This document shows positions 44,384 through 52,763 of a DNA stretch of 64,000 bases, one piece after another (the stretch's first letter is position 1; the number at the start of each line of letters is the position of its first letter). The position numbers were made by a program, and so were the translations under genes. Source of the stretch: Oleispirillum sp963668495 (GTDB lineage Bacteria; Pseudomonadota; Alphaproteobacteria; Rhodospirillales; Rhodospirillaceae); assembly GCA_963668495.1 (NCBI GenBank), contig OY764545.1, positions 2,356,001 through 2,420,000 on the forward strand, given 5' to 3'. Below the pieces are notes generated by a model that saw nothing but the letters and a program-made list of their open reading frames with translations, was not told the origin of the DNA and did no database searches.

Positions 44384-46737
44384 TTAAGCGCAAAGCCCCC
44401 CTCCCGACCAAGGAACAAATAGCCGAGTATATTCACGAGGCCGGAGGGGATGTTGGCAAACGTGATATTGCTCGTGCGTTTTCCTTAAGCGGCGAAGGAC
44501 GGATTTATCTGAAATCCGTTCTGCGTGAATTGGCTGATGAAGGCAAAATCCGTAAAGGAACGAAACGTCAGTTTGCTCACCCCAACAGCCTGCCCAGCAT
44601 CATGGTGTTGGAAATCCATGACGTGGATCGTCAGGGCGACCTGCTGGCACGTCCGGTAACGCAGGCGGATTGGGATGTAGCCAAGGCTGCGACTGGGATT
44701 GCCCCGCGAATTGAAGTCGAGGCAACGACACGGATCAAACCCGCCCTTGGGGTAGGCGATCGCATTCTTGCCCGCATGGAGCAACTGCAGGTAGATCTGT
44801 ATCGCGCCAAACCGACCCGACGCCTGTCACAAGGGACTGCTCGTGTCCTTGGTGTCATTGAGCAAGCCGGTGACAACTTTATTTTGCGCCCGACGGATAA
44901 AAAGGCGTCCAACGAGTTTCTGGTACGCGCGGACGACCTAGGTACGGCACAGGTTGGCGATCTGGTGACTGCAGAAATCCTGCCGAAACGTAGTGGTCGC
45001 TATGGCGCCCGTCAGGCCCGTGTGTGCGAACGGTTGGGCAATCGTGCTGAACCAAAGGCCTTTAGCCTAATTGCGCTGCACGCCAACGACATACCCTATA
45101 TTTTCCCCAGTGAAGCACTGGATCAGTCCGAACGGTCAAAACCCGTCACCGAACTTGGCAAACGGACGGACCTTAGGGATGTGCCGCTGGTAACCATTGA
45201 CGGTGAAGACGCACGTGACTTTGATGATGCGGTATTCGCCGAACCGGACACAGCAGAAGACAACCCCGGCGGCTGGCACCTCATCGTTGCCATCGCTGAT
45301 GTGGCCCACTACGTGCAACCGGGTAGCCCTCTGGACACGGTTGCCAAGGATCGCGGCAACTCGGTCTATTTCCCGGATCGGGTGGTTCCGATGCTGCCGG
45401 AAAACCTGTCCAACAACCTGTGTTCACTCCGTCCAGATGAAGATCGCCCGTGCATGGTTTGTCATATGTGGGTGGATCAGAATGGACGAAAAATTCGTCA
45501 TAAGTTCCAACGGGCACTGATGCGCTCCGCCGCGCGCCTGACTTACACACAGGTTCAAAACGCCATAGAAGGCCGTACAGACGAAACTACGGCACCTTTG
45601 CTAGATACGGTCATCAAGCCCCTGTATGCTGCCTACAAGGCTCTGGATCAGGCCCGGGTAGCGCGCGGCACTCTTGACCTCGATATCCCGGAAAAGAAAA
45701 TCGCGGTGGACGAACAAGGTAACGTGACCGGGGTTTCCATTCGTGAACGCTTTGACAGTCACAAACTGATCGAAGAGTTCATGATTATTGCCAACGTCGC
45801 AGCGGCAGAGGCACTTGAGGAAAAACGGCAACCCGTTATGTACCGGGTTCACGATGAACCCACATTGGAAAAGCTGGAGAACCTGCGCACCATTCTGCAA
45901 GCCGTGGGCATTAACCTTGCCAAAGGGCAAGTCCTGATGCCGCGCCAGTTCATGCAAATTTTGAACAACGCCGAAGAAAAGCCCGAACGTGAGATGATCC
46001 ACCAAATGGTGCTGCGGACACAATCGCAGGCCATGTACAGCCCGGATAATCTTGGTCACTTTGGTTTGGCCCTTCGGCGTTATGCGCACTTTACCTCCCC
46101 CATTCGCCGTTATGCCGACCTGTTGGTCCACCGGGCCTTGATCTCAGGCTATGGCCTTGGTGACGACGGTCTCTTATCCAGTGATGGGACGCAATTCCAT
46201 GAAATCGGCGAGCAAATATCCGCCTGCGAACGCCGTGCGGCAAAAGCAGAACGGGAAGTCGTCGACCGTTACGCCGCCCTTTATTTGCAAGATCGCGTCG
46301 GTGCAACCTTTGCCGGGCGCATTGGTGGTGTTTCCCGCTTTGGCTTGTTCGTCACCTTGGCGGAAACCGGGGTGGACGGCTTGATCCCCATTTCTTCCCT
46401 GCCGAATGACTATTACATCCATGATGAGGCCCATAACCGCCTGATTGGTCAACGCAATCGTGCGACATTTACCATCGGTGATCCGGTTCAGGTTATCCTG
46501 ATGGAATGCAACCCGCTGACCGGCTCCATGGTTTTGGCCCTTGATGCCGGGGACGGTCAGCCCATAGGCGGTCGGGATGGACTGCGGCCCAAACTTGGCG
46601 ATAATCATCGCAAACGTATTGGAAAAGCCAGACCTGATACCGTAAGCAAACGAAATCTTAAGAGTAAAATGGCTAAAAAATCCAAACACAAGAAAGCATC
46701 CCGCAAAGGAAGCGGAAAGCACACAGCCCAGCGCTGA
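44380..46737 (+). CDS. rnr: Ribonuclease R
   Basis: A 785-residue exoribonuclease. GTG start 44380 overlaps the topA stop by 4 bp (GTGA). The N-terminal winged-helix (HTH) region and cold-shock-like domains cover about residues 1-250. The RNB core has GEDARDFDDAVFAEPD (catalytic Asp cluster, about residues 272-287), HYVQPGSPLDTVAKDRGNSVYFPD and HFTSPIRRYADLLVH near residue 570. An S1 domain follows (GRIGGVSRFGLFVTLAETGVDG, about 646-667). The tail is basic (KSKMAKKSKHKKASRKGSGK), as is usual for RNase R. It degrades structured RNA 3'-5'. The S41 peptidase gene begins 1 bp after its stop. Confidence 0.94.
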   Translation: MIKRKAPLPTKEQIAEYIHEAGGDVGKRDIARAFSLSGEGRIYLKSVLRELADEGKIRKGTKRQFAHPNSLPSIMVLEIHDVDRQGDLLARPVTQADWDVAKAATGIAPRIEVEATTRIKPALGVGDRILARMEQLQVDLYRAKPTRRLSQGTARVLGVIEQAGDNFILRPTDKKASNEFLVRADDLGTAQVGDLVTAEILPKRSGRYGARQARVCERLGNRAEPKAFSLIALHANDIPYIFPSEALDQSERSKPVTELGKRTDLRDVPLVTIDGEDARDFDDAVFAEPDTAEDNPGGWHLIVAIADVAHYVQPGSPLDTVAKDRGNSVYFPDRVVPMLPENLSNNLCSLRPDEDRPCMVCHMWVDQNGRKIRHKFQRALMRSAARLTYTQVQNAIEGRTDETTAPLLDTVIKPLYAAYKALDQARVARGTLDLDIPEKKIAVDEQGNVTGVSIRERFDSHKLIEEFMIIANVAAAEALEEKRQPVMYRVHDEPTLEKLENLRTILQAVGINLAKGQVLMPRQFMQILNNAEEKPEREMIHQMVLRTQSQAMYSPDNLGHFGLALRRYAHFTSPIRRYADLLVHRALISGYGLGDDGLLSSDGTQFHEIGEQISACERRAAKAEREVVDRYAALYLQDRVGATFAGRIGGVSRFGLFVTLAETGVDGLIPISSLPNDYYIHDEAHNRLIGQRNRATFTIGDPVQVILMECNPLTGSMVLALDAGDGQPIGGRDGLRPKLGDNHRKRIGKARPDTVSKRNLKSKMAKKSKHKKASRKGSGKHTAQR

Positions 46738-46738
46738 T

Positions 46739-48382
46739 GTGTCCGACAGCATTTTTCCCGAATGGATACATCGTTTCAATAAGCAGGCCGAGATGGATTT
46801 GGTTGCAACATGGAAGCCAGTATGGCGGCGAGCTCGACTTAATGGGCTTGCCGCGCTTGGCATTGCGGCATTGGCAACAATCAGCTTCAGTAATCAGGCC
46901 AAGGCAGAGTATGACCAAACCGAAGCAGCCAAAGTGCTGTCCTATGGCATGCGCGCCATCGAAACCCGGTCTTTAAAGCCTGAAAACCTTTCTGACATTG
47001 TGGTTGAAGGGCTACGTGGATTGGCTACGGTCGATGCGGAAATCTCTGTGACCTTCGTCGATAAAAAATTAGCCGTCTATCTGGCGGGGGAACCGCTGGG
47101 AACTTGGGCCAAACCGGTCAAAGACACACCGGAAGCATGGACCCTGATTGTTCTGGATGTTCTGGAAACTGCAAATGCAAAATCATGGCGTTTGCAGCGC
47201 ATGAATGCAGAGGAACTTTACCAGGCCTATTTTGATTCGGCACTGGCGCAACTGGACCCGTTTTCCCGATATGCCGGACGTGAAGAAGCCGAAACGCAGC
47301 AGGAACGGCGCAATGGGTTTGGCGGCCTTGGCATTCGATACCGCTTGTACCGCTACCACCTTGAAGTGACACGGGTGCTGGAGGAAACCCCTGCAGCCTC
47401 TGCAGGCCTAAAACCCGGCGACCACATCGTGCAGGTTAACGAGACCCCTATCAACAGCCTGTCCAGCAAGGAAGTGCATGATTTGTTGCGTGGTCCGGTC
47501 GATAGCGATGTCACCCTTATCCTGCGCAAACATGGCATTGACCGAATTGTCACGCTGAAACGCGGCCTTGTTTCCCAACCAACCGTGTTCATGGAAACCG
47601 CCGGGGATATCCCGCGCCTGCGCATCACCCGTTTCAGCCAGCAAACGGCGGATTTCGTCCATAAATTTCTCCTTGCCTCTTTTCCTCCGGGACACTCTCA
47701 TCCCGGACTGATTTTGGATTTACGTGGCAATCCCGGTGGCTTGCTGGATCAAGCCGTCAATGTCAGTGATCTGTTTATTGCCGAAGGCGACATCGTTTCT
47801 ACCCGTGGTCGCCACCCCAACACACTTCAGCGCTATCAAGCCACCCGTACAGATGTCCCCGGCGGAGACATACTGAAAGGCCTGCCGATCTTGATCCTGA
47901 TTGACGGGCGTACGGCCTCTGCTGCTGAAATTCTGGCAGCGGCTTTGCAGTCTTCGGGACGGGCCGTGGTGGCAGGCACCACAAGCTATGGCAAAGGTAC
48001 GGTACAAACCGTGGTTGCCATGCCTAATGGTGGCGAAATGACCTTAACATGGTCGCGCTTTTACACGCCGTCCGGTTATGCCCTGCACGGCCTTGGTGTG
48101 CTGCCGACTCTATGCACATCCGAAACCCGCACAACGCCCGAGGAATTGATGCAGAATTTGGCTATGGGTACCTTACCCGCAGTCATCAATCACAGAGAAT
48201 GGCTTGAAATACCGCTGGAAGATCACGAAGGACGCCGACAGTTGCGCATGACCTGCCCGCCCGCCGATCATGCGAACCGTGACGCATTGGATTTGGATAT
48301 TGCACAGGCAATTCTGCAAACCCCCGGAGCTTATCAGGCGGCCCTTGCTGCTATTCATGCATCATTCACCGGAAAGCAGTAG
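46739..48382 (+). CDS. S41-family C-terminal processing peptidase (Ctp/Prc type)
   Basis: A 547-residue protein, GTG start 46739; ATG 46793 with AGGCCGAG before it is an alternative. A hydrophobic signal segment (LNGLAALGIAALATISFS, about residues 35-52) is followed by QAKA, so the protein is exported. The PDZ domain is about 190-275 (GLGIRYRLYRYHLEVTRVLE, then PAASAGLKPGDHIVQVNE). The S41 protease domain has LILDLRGNPGGLLDQAV, with catalytic Ser394 (RTASAAEI) and Lys419 (SYGKG). Members cut the C-termini of periplasmic proteins, often after nonpolar residues. The gene is the third of the topA-rnr-ctp cluster. Confidence 0.9.
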   Translation: MSDSIFPEWIHRFNKQAEMDLVATWKPVWRRARLNGLAALGIAALATISFSNQAKAEYDQTEAAKVLSYGMRAIETRSLKPENLSDIVVEGLRGLATVDAEISVTFVDKKLAVYLAGEPLGTWAKPVKDTPEAWTLIVLDVLETANAKSWRLQRMNAEELYQAYFDSALAQLDPFSRYAGREEAETQQERRNGFGGLGIRYRLYRYHLEVTRVLEETPAASAGLKPGDHIVQVNETPINSLSSKEVHDLLRGPVDSDVTLILRKHGIDRIVTLKRGLVSQPTVFMETAGDIPRLRITRFSQQTADFVHKFLLASFPPGHSHPGLILDLRGNPGGLLDQAVNVSDLFIAEGDIVSTRGRHPNTLQRYQATRTDVPGGDILKGLPILILIDGRTASAAEILAAALQSSGRAVVAGTTSYGKGTVQTVVAMPNGGEMTLTWSRFYTPSGYALHGLGVLPTLCTSETRTTPEELMQNLAMGTLPAVINHREWLEIPLEDHEGRRQLRMTCPPADHANRDALDLDIAQAILQTPGAYQAALAAIHASFTGKQ

Positions 48383-48400
48383 TTTTTCAGCGAAATCCCC

Positions 48401-48428
48401 TTGACATTATCGCAAGAACCGCTATTTT
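48401..48428 (+). promoter_or_regulatory. Sigma-70-type promoter of rpmG
   Basis: TTGACA (48401-48406), 16 bp, TATTTT (48423-48428). It sits 43 bp before the rpmG ATG. Confidence 0.7.
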
Positions 48429-48470
48429 CCGGCCTTCGCAAGAACACTTTTTTAAAGATGGATTGAAGTC

Positions 48471-48638
48471 ATGGCTAAGCCCGCCACTGTGCTCGTGAAG
48501 CTGGAAAGCACCGCCGACACCGGCTACTTCTATGTGATCAAGAAGAATCCGCGGAACACCACTGAGAAAATGGAATTCCGTAAATACGACCCGGTGGTTC
48601 GCAAGCATGTCCCGTTTCGCGAAACAAAAATGAAATAA
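48471..48638 (+). CDS. rpmG: 50S ribosomal protein L33
   Basis: A 55-residue basic protein, MAKPATVLVKLESTADTGYF at the start and KYDPVVRKHVPFRETKMK at the end. It has the L33 pattern with no CxxC zinc pairs (a C-minus form, as in most Proteobacteria). It has its own sigma-70-type promoter and a strong terminator, so it is monocistronic. Length and sequence match the family closely. Confidence 0.95.
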   Translation: MAKPATVLVKLESTADTGYFYVIKKNPRNTTEKMEFRKYDPVVRKHVPFRETKMK

Positions 48639-48664
48639 GCCAAGCGGCTGCATTTCATACAAAC

Positions 48665-48698
48665 AAAAAAGGCACTGTACTTCGCAGTGCCTTTTTTT
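48665..48698. terminator. Bidirectional terminator after rpmG
   Basis: AAAAAAGGCACTG, loop TACTTCG, CAGTGCCTTTTTTT. It serves rpmG and the convergent response-regulator gene. Confidence 0.93.
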
Positions 48699-48718
48699 GT
48701 GCCGAAGAGAATAGCACC

Positions 48719-49102
48719 TTATGCCGCGACGGAGAGTACATCCCCCAATCGCGCCAGCAATTCCCGTGCTTCAAACGGTTTGCCAATCCAGCCATCAAAC
48801 GGCATATCATTCCATGCAGTTTCCATCATTTCTTCGGCTGAACGGGCAGAGCACGCCCAAATCGTCAACGTCACGTCACTTGCCTTGCGCATTTTGCGCG
48901 CCCAACGACAGCCATCACCATCAGGCAGGTTCAGATCCACGATAATCAGCGCAGGCACATCCCCCTTTGGCAAAGCGGATAAGGCCTCACCCCCACCTTC
49001 ATAGATTTCGGGAGTGCCGCCTGCCAGCTCAACCAAACTTGCAACCAGCTTGGCACTGGGAAGGCTGTCTTCAAGAATCAGCACACGTGGTTTGATGGAC
49101 AT
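48719..49102 (-). CDS. Single-domain response regulator
   Basis: A 127-residue protein from ATG 49102, with GGAG 7 bp upstream. It is a receiver domain only: VLILEDS near the N-terminus gives the acidic pocket, LIIVDLNLPDGDG (about residues 54-66) holds the phospho-acceptor Asp, and GWIGKPFEARELL has the conserved Lys. The usual second acidic pocket is E-D, which is acceptable. There is no output domain. It overlaps the DUF423 gene by 32 bp, which suggests coupling. The kinase partner is unknown. Confidence 0.83.
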   Translation of the reverse strand: MSIKPRVLILEDSLPSAKLVASLVELAGGTPEIYEGGGEALSALPKGDVPALIIVDLNLPDGDGCRWARKMRKASDVTLTIWACSARSAEEMMETAWNDMPFDGWIGKPFEARELLARLGDVLSVAA

Positions 49103-49478
49103 TATTTCGTACTCCATACAGGCTCCAACCGACAGCCAACCATCCCAACATGAACGCAAAGCCACCAGCGGGGACAATATACCCGGCATCCAGGTTTGCA
49201 AATGCCTGTACGTACAGGCCCCCAGAAAAGGCGAACGCACCCAGCACCCAAAGACTGATGGCAACAAGCATGCGATTCTGCGCCCTTCTGTTGGTACCCC
49301 AAGCCGAAACTGCAACCAACCCAGCAAACGCAGCTATGCCATGCGGTATATGATACCGCAGACCAATCTCAATCAATGATACGGAATGCTCACTTAATCC
49401 TGCGTGCGCAGCCAGCGCACCCAAAGCAACCCCGGAGACCCCCAACACCGCGACACACCAACTAAGCACGACGAACAT
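49071..49478 (-). CDS. DUF423 (YwdK-like) membrane protein
   Basis: A 135-residue protein from the ATG at 49478. It has about four hydrophobic helices. The family mark is the early VSGVALGALAAHAG segment (about residues 14-27), followed by YHIPHGIAAFAGL and GGFAFMLGWLAV. Other family members are small membrane proteins of unknown function. The 3' end overlaps the start of the receiver-only gene. A strong terminator lies just upstream, so this gene has its own promoter. Confidence 0.82.
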   Translation of the reverse strand: MFVVLSWCVAVLGVSGVALGALAAHAGLSEHSVSLIEIGLRYHIPHGIAAFAGLVAVSAWGTNRRAQNRMLVAISLWVLGAFAFSGGLYVQAFANLDAGYIVPAGGFAFMLGWLAVGWSLYGVRNNVHQTTCADS

Positions 49479-49564
49479 GAACCTACCTCTGAATACCCAC
49501 ATAAACCATACGTATATATATGGGCACCAGGATCTATCCTGCAATTGACACAGAAGCTGTGAAT

Positions 49565-49594
49565 AAAAAAAGACCGGGTCATGGGGTGACCCGG
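49565..49594 (-). terminator. Terminator of the CRP-family gene
   Basis: On the minus strand CCGGGTCA, loop CCCCA, TGACCCGG, then TCTTTTTTT. It lies downstream of the CRP-family stop at 49719. Confidence 0.92.
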
Positions 49595-49718
49595 CCTATG
49601 CAGTATCTCTTGAGGGAAAGAGGATACACTACGATGATTGGGAACCATCGAGACCTTCATTCTGGCCCAGTTTCAATAAAAATGATGTGACCGCAATCAC
49701 TTGGTCACGAAACAATCA

Positions 49719-50411
49719 TCAACCCCTGACATCTTCAACCATGGCTTCCAGTTGCGGCATATCCAGAACCAACAGGTGATTTTTCTCCCGCTGGACAATA
49801 TTCTGGCGCGCAAGCTCGCTCATAACCCGCGCCACGGTTTCGCGGGTTGTGCTGACACGGCTGGCAATGTCTCCATGGACCGGGATGGGTTTGATCATCG
49901 GCTTACCACTATCATCGCAATCCGAAAGCCGAGCCAAGCGCAAGATTTCACCATGGACCCGATTGTTGGCCCCAAGCGTACTAAGATCAAGAATCCTGCC
50001 GGATGCAGTGCGCACAACCGTTGCCAAACGCTGCATTACAGCGAAAGCAACATCGGGATTTTCCGTTGCAACAGTTCGGAAGCTATCGGCGCTTAGCGAC
50101 GCCACAACCGTATTTTCCGCAGCCATGACACAGGCCGACCTTGGTTCGCCATCAATCGCTGCAAGCTCCCCGAAATAACCACCTGCCACAATATCGTCTA
50201 AGGTAATTTCCCGACCAAGGACCGAGTACAAAACGACCCGAACGCATCCCTCAACAACAAAGAACACGTCCCGTGTTTCACTTTGGCGGCCAATAATTTC
50301 ATCCCCAGAGCGGAACTTTCGCCATATCAAGGCTCTGTTCAATGTATCCAACGAGGACTGCGGCAAATTCCTGAACAAAGCGATATTCGTAGCTGACTGT
50401 TTCGCTGCCAT
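49719..50411 (-). CDS. CRP-family cyclic-nucleotide-type transcription regulator
   Basis: A 230-residue protein from ATG 50411 (GGAATAAGT upstream). The cNMP-binding domain (about residues 10-130) contains GGYFGELAAIDGEPRSACVMA, where G-E-L and R-S-A match the cAMP phosphate-binding cassette of CRP. The C-terminal helix-turn-helix is HGDIASRVSTTRETVARVMSEL (about 179-200). The residues RETVAR in the recognition helix match CRP more than FNR. There are few cysteines, so it is not an iron-sulfur sensor. It probably responds to cAMP or cGMP; no target is evident. Confidence 0.85.
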   Translation of the reverse strand: MAAKQSATNIALFRNLPQSSLDTLNRALIWRKFRSGDEIIGRQSETRDVFFVVEGCVRVVLYSVLGREITLDDIVAGGYFGELAAIDGEPRSACVMAAENTVVASLSADSFRTVATENPDVAFAVMQRLATVVRTASGRILDLSTLGANNRVHGEILRLARLSDCDDSGKPMIKPIPVHGDIASRVSTTRETVARVMSELARQNIVQREKNHLLVLDMPQLEAMVEDVRG

Positions 50412-50523
50412 ACTTATTCCAACCCGTAATCTCTTGCCTCGACACAGGAGCTGAGCGATCAGCTCGCACGGCATCATAACGCATTTTTCATTCAGGACAG
50501 GTGGAAATCCTGTGTTTTCTAAT

Positions 50524-50549
50524 AAAAAAACGGGGCCATTCAGACCCCG
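50524..50549 (-). terminator. Terminator of glnK-amtB
   Basis: On the minus strand CGGGGTC, loop TGAAT, GGCCCCG, then TTTTTTT. It is 30 bp after the amtB stop. Confidence 0.9.
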
Positions 50550-50580
50550 CTTGTAGTTTTCATTATGGAGATTGCTATTT

Positions 50581-51936
50581 CTAGATCCTGCCGGAACCCA
50601 TACCGAATTCCGGGTATGCTTCCATTGCCAGTTCAGTCTTGTCCTGACCGTGGAATTCTTCTTCTTCCGAGACACGAATACCCATAATAGATTTCAAGGC
50701 CAACCACGTCAGGGCAGAAGTCACTGTCACAAAGGCACCGATCGCTACAACACCGATCAATTGTGCGACAACATCGCCGGTAACAAAGATGCCGCATGCG
50801 ATTGTTCCCCAAATCCCGGACACAAGGTGAACAGACAAGGCGCCAACCACATCATCAATTTTCAGTTTGTCAAACATGGGTACGGCAATAACGGCAATCA
50901 CGCCACCAACAACCCCCACCAACACAGCAATCATCGGTGAAGACACATCCGGGCCTGCCGTAATTGCCACCAAGCCAGCCAAGGCACCGTTCAAAGACAT
51001 GGACAAATCCACCTTCTTGAAAATCGCCTGAGAAGTCAGCATTGCTGCAACCGTACCAGCACAGGCTGCCACATTGGTGTTTACGTATACGTTGGACATG
51101 GCAACCGCATCCAAGGCAGAACCCAGCGCCAACTGAGACCCACCATTAAACCCGAACCAGCCCAGCCACAGGATGAACGTTCCCAAAGTTGCCAGCGGCA
51201 AATTGGACCCCGGAATAGGATTAACCGAACCATCTGCTGCATATTTACCTTTGCGCGGGCCAACAAGGATCGCACCAGTCAAGGCCGCCCAGCCACCAAC
51301 GGAGTGAACCAGCGTAGATCCGGCGAAGTCGGTGAAGCCAAGTTCGGACAACCAGCCGCCGCCCCAAACCCAAGCCCCCACAATCGGGTAGATGAAACCG
51401 GACATTACAACGGCAAACAGCATAAACGCCCACAGCTTCATCCGTTCGGCAACGGTACCGGAAACCACCGAAACCGCAGTCGCGACAAAGACAACTTGGA
51501 AAAACCAGTCAGACATTACGGAATAACCATTGCTCACGACAGCCGCGACCAGTTCTGGCGTGGCTTCCTCTGCGCCCAACAAGGCATATTCAGCTTCCGA
51601 CGGGTCGTAAAACAGGCTAAACGAACCGATAAAGCCGGAAACATCGGTATACATAAGGTTGTACCCGATTAGGTAAAACACGATACAAGAGACAGCAAAC
51701 AACGCGATGTTTTTAAGGCAGATGGTTGCCGTGTTTTTGGTCCGAACCAACCCGGCTTCCAGCATGGAAAACCCTGCCGCCATCCACATTACCAACGCAC
51801 CGTGGATCAAAAATGAAAACGTGTTGAAAACAAATGCAGTTTCAGGGTCCACTGCAGCATGTGCCGAAGATTGCCCAACAAGAACGGCAGCTAAAACCAG
51901 CGCCGGAAGCATCAAAATGTTTTTCTTAATCGTCAT
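50581..51936 (-). CDS. amtB: Ammonium transporter
   Basis: A 451-residue protein. The signal peptide (KKNILMLPALVLAAVLVGQ, cut near residue 27) is followed by an N-terminal helix and ten more, in the usual 11-helix layout. VWGGGWLSELGFTDFAGSTL holds the first of the twin histidines in STLVHSVGGWAALTGAI. LGWFGFNGGSQLAL and the ACAGTVAAML segment are typical of Amt proteins. The C-terminal tail (SEEEEFHGQDKTELAMEAYP) is where GlnK binds and blocks the channel. It is cotranscribed with glnK 12 bp upstream, the standard arrangement for nitrogen-controlled ammonium uptake. Confidence 0.95.
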   Translation of the reverse strand: MTIKKNILMLPALVLAAVLVGQSSAHAAVDPETAFVFNTFSFLIHGALVMWMAAGFSMLEAGLVRTKNTATICLKNIALFAVSCIVFYLIGYNLMYTDVSGFIGSFSLFYDPSEAEYALLGAEEATPELVAAVVSNGYSVMSDWFFQVVFVATAVSVVSGTVAERMKLWAFMLFAVVMSGFIYPIVGAWVWGGGWLSELGFTDFAGSTLVHSVGGWAALTGAILVGPRKGKYAADGSVNPIPGSNLPLATLGTFILWLGWFGFNGGSQLALGSALDAVAMSNVYVNTNVAACAGTVAAMLTSQAIFKKVDLSMSLNGALAGLVAITAGPDVSSPMIAVLVGVVGGVIAVIAVPMFDKLKIDDVVGALSVHLVSGIWGTIACGIFVTGDVVAQLIGVVAIGAFVTVTSALTWLALKSIMGIRVSEEEEFHGQDKTELAMEAYPEFGMGSGRI

Positions 51937-51948
51937 CGTGAAAACTCC

Positions 51949-52287
51949 TTAAAGCGCTTCGATGTCTGTTTCGCCGGTACGGATGCGCACGACCTTTGCC
52001 ACATCAGTGATAAAGACCTTGCCATCACCAATTTTCCCGGTTCTCGCAGTGGAAACAATGGCATCAACGACCGCATCAACCATATCGGCGGCGACAGCAA
52101 TCTCGACCTTAACCTTAGGCAGAAAACTGACGACGTATTCCGCACCGCGATAAATCTCGGTTTGGCCTTTTTGCCGTCCGAAGCCTTTGACCTCGGTCAC
52201 GGTCAGTCCCTGTATCCCTAACGGCGTCAGCGCTTCACGCACATCGTCCAATTTGAATGGCTTGATGATGGCTGTAACAAGCTTCAT
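51949..52287 (-). CDS. glnK: Nitrogen regulatory protein PII
   Basis: A 112-residue protein of normal PII length. MKLVTAIIKPFKLDDVREAL is the first strand-helix. The T-loop has TEIYRGAEYVVSFLPK with Tyr51, the residue uridylylated under nitrogen limitation. The B-loop TGKIGDGKVFI (about residues 83-93) binds ATP/2-oxoglutarate, and RIRTGETDIEAL ends the protein. Being first in an operon with amtB, it is the GlnK type that blocks the transporter when ammonium returns. Upstream lies a sigma-54-like promoter, as in other glnK-amtB operons. Confidence 0.95.
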   Translation of the reverse strand: MKLVTAIIKPFKLDDVREALTPLGIQGLTVTEVKGFGRQKGQTEIYRGAEYVVSFLPKVKVEIAVAADMVDAVVDAIVSTARTGKIGDGKVFITDVAKVVRIRTGETDIEAL

Positions 52288-52377
52288 CGCATATCCTCCA
52301 AAGTGTTGCGGCCCCGAACGTTGTCACAGGTTCACCGCGAGCCAGTGGCGCAGCCTCCCTGCGCTTGGAGGATTATC

Positions 52378-52393
52378 TTCAAGCAGCGTGCCA
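52378..52393 (-). promoter_or_regulatory. Sigma-54-like promoter upstream of glnK-amtB
   Basis: On the minus strand the site reads TGGCACGCTGCTTGAA. It matches TGGCACG-N4-TTGC except that the final C of the -12 element is A. It is about 90 bp upstream of the glnK ATG. A sigma-54/NtrC promoter is usual for this operon. Confidence 0.65.
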
Positions 52394-52644
52394 AAACTCA
52401 AATCGAGTTCGAAAAAATTATTCTCTGTTTAATTTCAATGTGTTAAATGATTTTCTCAAATACACAACGCACAAAGAATGCACGGCGTATGCCCTGTCTC
52501 ACAATGGTTCAGAAAGTCAAACTTGAGCTATTTGCACAAATAATAGGCTGCAATAAAATTCATCAGATCGTTGTTTTTAAATAGTTTTATATAAAAAGTG
52601 TAAATTTTTAGGCAAAATACAGCGCGATTCATCAACCATCGCGA

Positions 52645-52671
52645 ATTATTGATTAAAATTTAATCAATAAT
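52645..52671. repeat. 27-nt AT-rich perfect palindrome
   Basis: ATTATTGATTAAA (52645-52657), A, TTTAATCAATAAT (52659-52671). It is upstream of glnK and downstream of rpoH. It contains TTGAT and ATCAA half-sites 9 bp apart; FNR sites need 4 bp, so it is not a normal FNR box. Confidence 0.6.
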
Positions 52672-52714
52672 GTGGATTAATCCTGTATGAATGCATAGAT
52701 ACATGTTATCGCCA

Positions 52715-52744
52715 TAAAAAAACCCGGCCAAAGCCGGGTTTTCT
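52715..52744. terminator. Terminator of rpoH
   Basis: AACCCGGC, loop CAAA, GCCGGGTT, with an A run (minus-strand T run) on the left. It is about 20 bp after the rpoH stop. Confidence 0.92.
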
Positions 52745-52763
52745 TGGAAGCAATTTCTTTACA

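Larger units (their letters stand above)
52288..52763. other. Intergenic region between glnK promoter and rpoH 3' end
   Basis: There are 476 bases. The left part carries the glnK sigma-54-like site. The right part is AT-rich and holds the 27-nt palindrome and the rpoH terminator. I see no convincing gene. Confidence 0.6.

Noticed and set aside
52645..52671. FNR box
   Set aside because: The half-sites TTGAT and ATCAA are 9 bp apart instead of 4.
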